NCBI GenBank assembly: GCA_013365365.1
Contig: JABVXU010000290.1
Span: forward strand, 1 to 64,000
Direction of reading: 5' to 3'
DNA from: Cruorifilaria tuberocauda
Lineage: Eukaryota; Nematoda; Chromadorea; Rhabditida; Onchocercidae
Length of the DNA stretch: 64,000 nt
The translations under genes and the position numbers were made by a program. The notes beneath the pieces were generated by a model. That model was not told the origin of the DNA and did no database searches. It worked only from the letters and a program-made list of their open reading frames with translations. Of the stretch, positions 11,442 to 26,668 are shown piece after piece (within the stretch, counting starts at the first letter, position 1; the number at the start of each line of letters is the position of its first letter).

Positions 11442-13542
11442 TCAATATTTCCGATGAAGTCTATACGGTACCTGAAAGAAAAACAAAAAACAAAAGTTGT
11501 TTGATAAATACAATTTTCTTTTTAAATCAAAGAAATCCACGACAATTCCAGCTTAGAAAAAATTAACTGAAAGAGAAGATTACGCACAAGATTACCTGAC
11601 TGTAGCAGTATGCTAGCAAACGATTGATGTGCGCATCATACTCTTCGCGCCGTCGCTTTTTTTTCTCTTGAAATTCTTTCGTTTTACAAACACGTCTGCA
11701 AGATATTTGAAGAAGTTGACATATAATGACAGCTATACACTTTATTTAAAAAAAATAACATCAGCTTCACCTGACTGTTTCGCGCTGCATTGTTTGAGGT
11801 GGAAATGCGCAAATTTCACGATCCATTACACTAAGCACTTTCACAGCATTTCGATTTACCGTTTGCCCAGCCAATAATTGCTTTGCAACCTTACGTTTTG
11901 CAGCTGCAAGTTCCTTACGACACAATGATGCTTCCCGAATAAGAATTTGACGTTCATTACTTCGTCTTATGAATGCTTCCTTTCGTTTTTGTTGTATCTG
12001 CTGGAAATGTATGATTAAAAGAATTCTAATTTTATAGAACTATAAGCAGCAAAAGTAAAGAATTATTTTATTCTAATTCACACATAATTTATTTACAAAT
12101 ACATCAAATTTTGGATCGCACTTCAGACGGTAAATTCAACATCGCCGGTCAATATCAACATTTAAAGAGGTTAGATGTCCTAATGTTTATTTAAAAAAAA
12201 CTTACACTAAGTGGTGGAGGTACCAATGGCTTTGTCTCTCCATTTTTGTCAATAAATAACCAAAATCTACTGAGTTTTGCAGGTACTGGCTTCTCGAAAT
12301 TTTGTGGTAATTTAAAAGGGTGTTGTATACTGTTTAGATTTTGTGGCAATTTAGAAGAGTGTTGTATGCTGTTCGCTTCGTCGTTGTTCAGTGAATCAAT
12401 AGATTGCTCATCAGACACGACGGACTGCAAGAAAAGTAAAAACATTTCTCTGAAAGAAGAACAGTTTAAACGACTATTTTTTTTTAGTTGCTTTGAGGTA
12501 GAAATACATGTGATATTTTGGAATTTTTGGAGTCTTAAACATTATCAAAATAAATAAAGCTAAAACTAGAAAAAAACAAATTAATCATAAGGAAAATCTC
12601 AAAAGATAAAGAATGTTTTGCCAATCAGCTAAATGAGAAAAAATAAAGCTTCTAATTACTTGAAACAAAAGATCTATAAAAGAACTAACATGTGGTGAAC
12701 TGGTTCCGTGATCACATTCAACAGTATTTGCATCATATCTACTATGAACTGAACTGGTCGTATACCCGGTAGGAGTTCTTGAAGCAGAATTTTTTTTTTG
12801 ATACCTTTTGATCTTGTTCATAACTAACAAAGCAGTCCGATCCTCACTGGAAGAATCAATGAAATTGGGATTCTTGCTTTTATCGAGTAAATCCTGAAAA
12901 GTGATTGCCATAAGCATCTCCTGATCACCTGAATAATGTACAATCCCAAACTTCAATAAATATCTCGTCCAAAGCAACGAAAGAAAAGTAGTTTAATATT
13001 TGCTGAAGAATTATTTTTTCTCGAATATCCAAAATACATACTTCGTGTGCTTTATCGACAATACACGAATTACGTTCCAAGCATGAATTGTGTGACCTAA
13101 ATGCCATTATAATGACGTAAAGTGATGTAAGTAGATACAACAGTGAGAACAACTTTCAAAAAACAATTGAAATAAAGCAGAAATATCAAAATAAATTTAT
13201 TTGAATATGTCTACATCAACGATTACCGAAGAACTAATAAGAGATCACCTGAATTTACATTCTTCGAGAATTTTTTCAACAATATTTAACTATACAAGAG
13301 CGCTCATTTAAGTATGTTTTTAACAATTTCGATATTCTAAATGAAAATAAACATAGCACATACGGATTTCGCTCTCTCATTTCCATAACTTTCTTGCTAA
13401 GAAGAGCAGCAAGTCTTGCCTCAGCCGTAATTCGTCGTTTCCGTTCCGTCAATGCTTTCTTTTGTTCAGCCAAATAAAGCTGTCGAAGTTTACGGTTATC
13501 CGCCAATAAATGTGTAATTAAATCCGTTTCCTCAGCAAACAT
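11442..13542 (-). CDS. coiled-coil protein with possible ALMS-motif-like C-terminus
   Basis: Seven exons on the minus strand join in frame: 13542-13364, 13096-13042, 12893-12690, 12424-12206, 12000-11771, 11695-11596 and 11471-11442, giving about 338 residues. Start: the ATG lies 8 bases after an unpaired acceptor (TATATTCAG at about 13551), which suggests trans-splicing. The N-terminus is a charged helix rich in Arg, Lys and Glu (residues about 1-60). The middle is Ser/Asn-rich and holds a 13-residue tandem duplication (NSIQHSSKLPQNL then NSIQHPFKLPQNF). Next come a segment with FWLFIDKNGE and a long basic helix. The C-terminus, with EFQEKKKRRREEYDAHINRL, recalls the ALMS motif of centrosomal ALMS1/CEP295 proteins. 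That resemblance is from memory and is a hypothesis only. No signal peptide or membrane segment is seen. It is divergent from gad-1, with about 1 kb between the starts. Confidence 0.7.
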
Positions 13543-13550
13543 TGAAATAC

Positions 13551-14597
13551 CTGAATATATCAATTATAATAAATGTTTACTCAACAACAAATTAGATTAC
13601 TTACATCGAATATTACAAAAGATTCTGTCTATATATTAATGTACGAGAGAAATCATATAACTGCATAATACAAAGATGGAAAAAGGAATTGTAGAATAAA
13701 TAAATCATTGCGTTCGAACTATCATTAATTTCAATTAATTTCAATATACGGAATTACGAAGCAACATATAAATAGAGATTGAGAAAATTTGAAAATAATA
13801 TCAGTTCAATAGTAGGGAATGAAAAAATCAAGAGAAAAAGAGGAGATAAAAGAGAGAGAGAGAGAGTGAGAGAGCCAATGAAGATTGAAAACTTCTCATT
13901 TAACATCCGTTCTGCTATACCATTCTGGTTCATGTTCAAGTTGCTGTACATGGATCAATTTTGTATATTGTTGTTTCTCCTAGGTTTTTATTGGTCATTT
14001 TATTAATGTGGCTTTTTCTTAATCCTCGTTTGAAATTAAAATATAAATAAATTATAAGGTAAAAATTGCGGTAATTGTTTCTTCTCGTATACTCTTCAAT
14101 TAATTTCTAGATTTTATGTATTTTCAGCAATTAAGTTTTATTGTAACAGTATATTTTACTTATTGTAACAATGTATTTACGATTATTTCAATTGCAGTTT
14201 GATATTTATTTCATTAAGGAAAGTAAGAATTCACCTTTTTCTCTCATCGTTTCCTAAAAATATTAATTATCAAGATTTTCTTATTTATTTCTTTTCATAG
14301 TTTCGTGCATTAATGTTTTTCGTCCAATCGTGGCACGATGCTTCACGATCATGCCATTTTTATGATATGGATCGTGAGTTTTTCTGATCCTTCGATAAGT
14401 TTAGGCCTATAATAAATATAAAACTGTTAATCGATGCGAGGAAATTTACCTTTTTATATGATTCTTATCTGTCTATAGGTCTCTTATCAAATTTCATATC
14501 CAAATTAACTTATAGGAAAGTATATATCCCTCGATTAACTGTCAAACCCAAATTTTTAGCTTAACTCAGTATTTACAGGATTGTTATTTACATCTTT
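13551..14597. promoter_or_regulatory. divergent intergenic region with CACGAT boxes
   Basis: This stretch lies between two divergently transcribed genes and should contain both promoters. At 14328-14340 there is a 13-base palindrome, ATCGTGGCACGAT. TCACGATC at 14343-14350 pairs with GATCGTGA at 14370-14377. So CACGAT occurs as clustered direct and inverted copies about 220-270 bp upstream of gad-1. An acceptor (GTATTTACAG, ending 14578) lies 19 bases before the gad-1 ATG and is a likely spliced-leader site. No TATA box can be distinguished in the AT-rich background. Confidence 0.4.
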
Positions 14598-17500
14598 ATG
14601 AGTGATGTCACGAAAATGTATGGGCAAAAGGAAGAAAGTGGTAATTTTACGTTTTTTTATAAATTTGTCTAGTTTTTTAATTTTTGATTCTACATGGTTG
14701 TAATAGTTTCAATATTTTATTGGTATTATTTGCTATCATTTATGATACTATTCATTGTTTCTATGGAAATCGAAATGCTTAAAATAGTATCTCTATTTTT
14801 ATTTTAGAAAGCAATGACAAAACTACGGAGAGCAATGAAGAAATTCAAACTCGGCAGCAAAAAAATGCTGCGAAGAAAGCCCGGCAATTCGATTTCGAAA
14901 CAATGTTTATGGAAGCTAGGCAAAACGCGCCTACGCGGACGACTGAAACATCGGACAAAGAAAGTGACAAAGAAACAACCAACAGTGACAAATGTTCTCA
15001 CGACGGAGAATTCGAATCAAGAGGAGAAGCTCACAGCGTTTGCTTTTTCTTTATCTTTCTAGTTATTAATTTATTCACTTATGTTTACTGTAATATGAGT
15101 TGAATAAAAACTGCATTTTAAAAATGACGAACGGTAGCAAAAATGAAAGTCAGTGAGATCATTGGATCAATTGGTCATTTTGTACAGTTCATCCTGAATG
15201 GTTATAATTGCACATTGTGCAAAAGTTTTGAGAAATATTCTAATCTTCAAAGTGGTGCATTTCGGATAATTTGAAATTTTCATTTTTGAAAAAATATTCC
15301 ATTTCAATTTGACTTTATAATTTGCTTGAAAATTTCGATTTAACATGTTAGCAGTGTCTTGAATGTGCATGGACAATGGTATGTTGATAATGAACATAAT
15401 TCAGATGAGCTTTAGGTCTTATGATTATTATCAATATATATTTTTTCAGTATGAAAATTTTTATTTGACCATGATTTTCGAGCAGGCATTTTATCAGTTT
15501 ACTTTAGCTAAAGCCGTTCATTTTAATCTTTCAATCAATTAGTTATCGAACATTATTTTAATTTAATTATAATTGTGCATTGTTATAAATATCTGCTTCA
15601 TTGCTTACTTTTCTTTTTGTTCGATGCATCCACTTAGGATTAGCTTTCGACTATTTGGATGTATTAGTAGTACTTTAGTACTTTTGGATGAAATTGTTTC
15701 CAGGCTTCTGATGGAACAGTTAACAGTTCGTTGTCAGGGAAACTAGCTAAAGCTTCAGTTAAAGGTAGTTTCCATTTTAAAATTTAAAAAGGTTTTATGA
15801 AACAAATTTGTAACTTTGAAAGTATTCACGAGTGTATTCAAAGTTTTAAATAATTGCATTAAATTAGCAGCTTAATAATTTTTATTTGCTATACAATTCA
15901 AATTCAGAAGACGATGACGATGGATTCTCTGTCCCTTTACCTGAAGGTTTTGTGCCAGATCAGAAAATGTTTGAGAATGAAAAATCAAAAGATGATAATC
16001 AATTTGATGAGTCAAAAGATGATGATGAATTCGATTTAGATGACGGAGTAAGTCCTCAAATCTTAATTAGCAGCTAAAGAAAATTTCCTTTTTATTGCTA
16101 ATTTAATTATTTTCTCGAAAATTTTTTTCTAATTTGTCTCATATGAGTTATATTTTCGTAATTTTGTCATTTCAGATTCCTATCGTCGATCTAATACCTA
16201 CTGCTTCCGAAGCACAATTGCGGCACGGGAAGAAACCAGTTAATTTTTTTCTTGTCTTGTCTATCTTCAAGTTTTCTGTTTTCTAAAAATCCTTTGTTTG
16301 CTCATTTAACATAGGAAAAAATTTCAGGTATCTGCATTGACGTTTGATCACCAAGGTACGAAATTTGCTAGCGGTGGATATGATTACATCGTGAATTTAT
16401 TTGAATTTCAGAAAATGGATTTAAGTTTACGATCTTCACGTGAGCTGATGCCTTGTGAAAGGTGAATTTTGTCATTCTTAATTTTTAATTTATTGCCACA
16501 ATTTGTCTTGCCTTTGATTTTTCACTTGCTTTAGTTTGTGTCTTCTAGCTCAATCTATATTTAGTCATATGAATTTATCTCTTCTCAGTTTTATCCTGTT
16601 TTCAGCCATATCATCAACGGATTGGCATTTAGTTCAAATGGTGAAAGATTGCTAATTGCCAGTGGTCATGCGCAAATTCGTATTTTAGATCGGCACGGTA
16701 AACAGTGGGCTGAAACTGTTCGTGGTAAGTTGAATAAGCAATAATAAATAATTTCGAATAATTGAAATAATTTGATTTTGAATTTTCACTATTTATTTCG
16801 CGGCCATAATAGTATGTTCTGTAGGTGATCAGTATTTGGTTGATTTGTCTAATACTAAAGGACACACAGGATCTGTCAATGCTTGCTGTTGGCATCCAGT
16901 TACAAAAACAGAATTCTTATCCTGTGCTGATGATGGGTGAGTTTTTTTTATCAAAAACGAACATTACTTTGAGCAGTGCTTCGATTTTAATACTTCCGAC
17001 CGTTCAGAAGTTAGATAAATTAATCTTACTAAATCACCGCTGTCTTTGCTATGAAAATTAAAAAAAGAGTCTTGCTGCAAATCTTGTTTTTTCCTGCATG
17101 CAGTCTGCTGTTTTTTCCTAAGTTGTACGAATCTGAGTATCTGACTGAATTAGTACGAAAAAATTAAATTGTTATCGAATATGTGAAAAAAATCACGCAG
17201 ATGTCATATTATTGTCTTTAATTTAGCATCGCAAGCGTATAAACTAAATGATTGTGTATTTTTTTTTAGTATTATTAGTTAAATCATGACTGTTATTACT
17301 AGTTCTGAATGAACAAACGAGTTTCGATTTTAATTATTCAGATTAGGTGCGATGAAATAATCATAAACAAGTTCAAAAAATCTAAAAGCTCATATATGTG
17401 AATTCGCAAGGTGAATTATGAGATTTTAAAATGTGGAATTTCAGAACATTGCGGATTTGGTCTACGGACGATTACAAGGAAATCACACACTGCATCAATA

Positions 17501-19399
17501 AGCAGCGTAAAGTAATTAAGACAAAAAATGCTATTGGCAAAAGAGCCATACCGACAACATGTTGTTACTCGCCAGATGGAAAATATATTGCTGCTGGATG
17601 TGATGATGGATCTATACAAATATGGAAACATGGAAATCTATATGTGAGATTTAAAAGTTTAAGTGAAGCATATACATTGGTTCATAATGAATAATGCTTA
17701 ATTTACAAGATCACACAAAAAAAGTTTCAAAAGAATTAAAAGAATTTATATAATTATATAATTAGTTTCTCCTGTTGCTCCTAGAATTATGTTGCTATTT
17801 GCAGGTTAATACTTCATATTTGAATAGAACTGCTCATACCGCACCGATTACTTCGCTGCAGTTTTCGCCAAACAGTAAAGAAATCCTCTCGAGATCACGT
17901 AAAACATTCTTGATTTTTTGATGATGCTTTCAAATTGTATTACTTTCCACAATTCTTTAATCACAGAGGAACTTATTGCAGTTGATGGAACGTTGAAGTT
18001 ATGGCAGCTTGAAACATTTAATAAACCATGCCATGTTGTGGAGAATTTGAAAAATGAATTCATAAGGTAATTTTAAAAAGTACTTTATTTTCAGTAAGTT
18101 ATTGTTATGCGTAAAGAATTCTAACGCATAGTGGCTTATATGCATTTTATGCAGCAGACAGGTTTTGTAATTTTAACTTTGAAAAAATTGTAACTTTGAC
18201 ATTAATTGGTCCAGAGTTATGATTCAGGTATTATTCGACTATAAAATTCCATGTTTTTACAGCACAGATTGTGGTTTTGCCCCTCATGGTGAAATGGTCT
18301 ATACTGGTACTTCATTCGATGATGAGAATGAATCTGATGGAATGCTTGTTTTTTTTGACTCAAAATCCTTCAATCTTGTCTATCGAATTACGTACCCAAA
18401 ATTAGTTGGTTTTTTATCATTAAGATTATGCATTCCTATATTCATTATCGTAATATCTATATTACATAATTTTCAGAGTTGTATTAGGATCTCTTGGCAA
18501 CCCAAAATTAATCAAATCCTTGTTGGTTTGAGTGATGGTTCACTTCGATTATATTACGATCCTGTGAACAGTTTAAGAGGTGCCCTGCTTTGTGTTTCAC
18601 GACCGCTGAGAAGGGCTCGTCAGCAGGAAGTAATTCGCGAAGAATTAGTACTATCACGTTAGTTTTCTTATTTTCATGAAACTATTGTATTCTAAAATGA
18701 CTAAATAGTGTATATTAAGAATCTATTCATTGGATTTTCAGCATTAACCTTAGAAATGTTCCAACCGAGAGGTGAGGAAGGCGAGGAAAAAGAAGTAACA
18801 ACTTGGCGGCTGAAGAAATATTTGCGCATGATGGACAATAAGCTACGTCCTGACTTTCGAAAGCCTGCTGATATGCCGATGAGCGGGCCAAGTTAGTTTT
18901 TGATTGACTATTTCATTTTTTCAATCTAATTTTATGCAAATTAACTAATTTTTGTCTTATTTTAGTTTGATTGAAAAATTTCCAGATTTTATTTTTAGGC
19001 TCGGGTGGTCGGGTAGCTGCTTCAGGTGGAACATTGCATTCGTACATTGCTAAACAAGTAGGTACAAAAAGGAATCGTGATTTTCTTGCCGATACTGACG
19101 TGCGTGCTTCTATTTTACGTCACGCCGAAGAGGTTTGTTGTTTATCCAAACAAGAATTTCGCTCTTTTGATGTCGTTATCTATTATGCCATCTTTTGTTG
19201 AATTAATTTACATAGTGTTTTTTGTTCATATTGAATATTTGTATTTTACTTATAGGCAGAGAAAAACCCATACTATGTCACGAAGGCATACCTCAAAAAT
19301 CAGCCAATTACAATTTTTCAAGAAAAGACAACCGCACCAGAAGAGGAAGAAGAGACTGATGCAGAACTAGAACCGTTGTATAAAGTTCCCAAAAAGTAA
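14598..19399 (+). CDS. gad-1: WD-repeat protein WDR70 / GAD-1
   Basis: Sixteen exons join in frame to about 676 residues (human WDR70 is about 650): 14598-14640, 14808-15037, 15704-15764, 15908-16047, 16176-16238, 16328-16461, 16606-16724, 16825-16936, 17445-17643, 17805-17898, 17982-18066, 18263-18404, 18477-18657, 18742-18891, 18999-19132, 19256-19399. Seen: an [10 protein letters not shown] motif near the N-terminus, an acidic stretch (exon 4), WD repeats from about residue 180 ([51 protein letters not shown]) and the family-specific tail [15 protein letters not shown] and [16 protein letters not shown]. Known: C. elegans GAD-1 is needed for gastrulation and zygotic development; vertebrate WDR70 acts with CUL4-DDB1 and H2B ubiquitination in DNA-damage response. 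The exon 2 donor (AGC then GTTTGC) is weak. Family assignment is secure. Confidence 0.95.
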
Positions 19400-20093
19400 T
19401 ATTGATAAAAATTGATTACTTTGTGTTTTTATCATTAAATTCGATAAAGCATGTTTTTAATTATCTTTTGTTGCTTCTTGATAATTTGAAATGAAATTTT
19501 ATGTTACTACTTTCTTCAAATTCTTTTATTAGAATTTTTTCCTTCAATTCTCAAGTGTTTGTTCCCTGAGAAATTATCTTTTTGGAATTTATGGAAGAAA
19601 TTAGAATAAAGTTACGTGGAATTCCATATTGTTTTAAATTAAAAGTTGTGTGCAAAGTTTTAATGAGCTACTTTCTTTTCAACTACATTTTAATTTCTGA
19701 AATTATATTCTGGACGTTTCCTTAATGGTAGATGTAGTAAAAATGCATTATGGAATATCGTCGTAGTGACTAGTTTATAAACTTTGGTCGATATTTTTGA
19801 TTTGAGATAAATGCTTAATCAGAAAAGTAAATTTTATTAAAGTATTGCAGATACAAAATTAGGGTAGCAAAAGAAGTGGTATCATCTGTTATGACTGGGT
19901 AGAAGTACCCTTTACTAAGAATATGTCATACGGAATCGGGATTTGTTATTTACGATGTAAAAATTGAAAGGATTACTCTAAACAGAGAAATTGTGGTTCC
20001 AGATACTTTTCTCGTTCTTAACAGAGTTTTGCCTTTTTGGCGTTGTCAAAGAAATATCATGGTTTTGTGGAATGTGAAAAGATAAAAGCTGAT
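19400..20093. other. gad-1/cdk-8 intergenic region
   Basis: This 694-bp gap holds the 3' UTR of gad-1 and the 5' UTR of cdk-8. No AATAAA is obvious in the first 100 bases. A pyrimidine-rich acceptor CTCGTTCTTAACAG ends at 20024, 70 bases before the cdk-8 ATG, and could receive a spliced leader. An 8-codon upstream frame (20059-20085) and a start-stop ATGTGA (20072-20077) follow it. The same strand and short gap allow an operon, but nothing here proves one. Confidence 0.45.
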
Positions 20094-24442
<4,349 letters not shown>

Positions 24443-26668
24443 ATAATTAAATATTTATAATTCATTCAAGTTATTTCTACTGCTTTATGCTGCCAATTAG
24501 TTAAGAGCATGAGTCTAATATTGTGCACTGTTTTTTAAATTCCTATTTTGTTCGAAGGGTAGGGCGTTAGTTCAAGAAACTTCTCATTTGTAGTGCGGTT
24601 CAGACCATTTGGCTCTCATGAAGCAAAGTAAAAGTATGCTTTATCTTTTCTCTTATATATATTTGAAATGAGTGAGATCTGAATGGTTTTGGTACTTTAT
24701 CTTTCTTATCTCTTTGTACATCCGTAGTGCTATGTTGCTTAATTTATGCATATGATGCTTCAAAAAGAGTTTTTTCCGTTGTGCAATTTTGCAATTATAT
24801 TGTGTAATTTAAAGCAAAGCTGTGATATTAAATCTTATGCACTATTGCTTTTTCTTGACTACCTCAATAAATTTTAAGACTTTCGTATTGATTTCGACAA
24901 CCACCAAGGGGAACTCTATAGGATATATTAGAGTTTAAAAAAAGACCGCAATATCAAAAATTCTCGATGTTCTTGTAGGAAAATTCTACATTATTACGTA
25001 TATGCAACATAGTTCAACGGTGATATTCTCTGAATAACCGTGCCAACCTTTTGAGGTAATGCTTAAGGTGAACTATCAACTGATAAAGTAGTTCTCTAAT
25101 TAACATAGATAATTCTATGTTAAATGATAAGGCTTTTTTTTTAATTTTATTTGAAAAAATGTGTTTACAAGGTGTGAATTAATTTATTAAATACATTAAG
25201 TGTTCCTTAAAGATAGAAGTATGATGTGGTGAGATATAAGTGATCGAAAAAAAAGACCAAAACTAATTACTTTAGGCCTATTCTTTTTTTATCCGAAAGC
25301 AATTATAACTCTTTGCTAGAAAACATTACAAATAATAGTTCCATATTATTGTGTGTAGCGTTTATCTTTCCTGTTAAAGAATTTGAAAAATGAAAAATTT
25401 CGGATTTCCTGCAAGATAGGTAGGGAGTAAATCTTAACGTTCTATCATTCAAATCAGTATTTCCTATTTATAATAGAGCTGTTTATACTGAAATGTTCTT
25501 TTTGTGGTAGAAACATAAAATTTAAATGAAAGGAGAAATTGATATATCTTCTTCTGAAATTTCTGGAACTCTAAAATTTTAACCTCTTCCTTACCTATCT
25601 ATCTTTGTAAAGGCGAAAAAAAGAATGATAATTCTAATTTGGCTATACATTTACTTACATTCCGTTATTCTCCTATTCACAAAAGGAACATTTCAGTATA
25701 AACAGCTCTTATGCGGTAGTGATACCCTAACATTTGGAGTGAATACTCGCTAACTTCATCAAATCGTCGTTAGAATTTTTGTTTTTTTTTGATATTATAA
25801 ACGATTTTTAAAATACTGGAAGTACTGGATATACTGGAATACTGGAAAATGGGACTGTAAGTCGAAAAACAAATCAGTTTTAAGAGATGCTTATACATTT
25901 TTATACATATGGGAAGTTTTAATCAGAGAGATTTGAATGAAATCGATGAATATTTGCAGGGTTTTCCCTATAAAAAGATTTCGGATTGATAATATTTGCT
26001 GTTTTCAGGCATAAATCAGTTTTCCATTTTCTTTTGTCAGCAGACTAATCACCTTGAACTTAACGAAATTTAGTATCGATAACTTAAACCAATAGTTTAG
26101 CTTAAACTTATTAACCAAATCTTATACTAATAGTTACTTTGAAGTTATTAACGAAATATCACACCACTAATTAGTTTAAGTTTATTAACCAAATCCTATG
26201 CTATTGACCGTTTTAAATTTATGAACTCAAAATTTTTAACAAATAATTGATAATTTTATAATGTTCCTATAAACGACTACGACTATGCATATTGCAATTG
26301 CAGTTGGAGCAGTATTGATCAGTATTGGTCATTATCATATTATCACATGAGAGAAAATAACTTTGCTTTAAAGTAGATTAATTGAACTGATATCATTTAG
26401 TGAGGAAAATTTCAAATCACTAACAACTATTCCATTCAAGTAAGTAAAAGCAGCATTTCATAATAGTACAAAGATAGTAGCATTTAAAAAGTGATGTTGT
26501 TAACTTTACTTTTTTTTGAAAGTCATGATTTTGCTAAGTGTTTTTCTCACCACAGTTTAATTATAAATACATACGATTTCATTTTTGTTACTTTTTATGC
26601 GTGCTATACATATTATACTCTTAACATTTATTAATATTTATTAATATTAATATTACGTAGTATACGAC
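24443..26668. other. cdk-8/him-14 intergenic region
   Basis: This 2.2-kb stretch has no gene I can support. It begins with the cdk-8 3' UTR (an AATAAA is at 24866-24871). It contains a long inverted-repeat pair (25474-25506 and 25678-25710) that looks like the ends of a small non-autonomous element, and near 26060-26200 diverged copies of an AACTTATTAACCAAAT-like phrase. The him-14 promoter must lie in the right part. Confidence 0.6.
25474..25710. mobile_element. possible MITE-like element with about 33-bp inverted arms
   Basis: The left arm (25474-25506) contains AGAGCTGTTTATACTGAAAT then GTTCTTTTTGTG. The right arm (25678-25710) is its reverse complement with about one or two mismatches. 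The arms enclose about 170 bp of non-coding DNA. Size and arm length would fit a miniature inverted-repeat element, but I see no clear target-site duplication and no second copy in the window. A hairpin-forming regulatory or small-RNA locus is the alternative. Confidence 0.35.
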
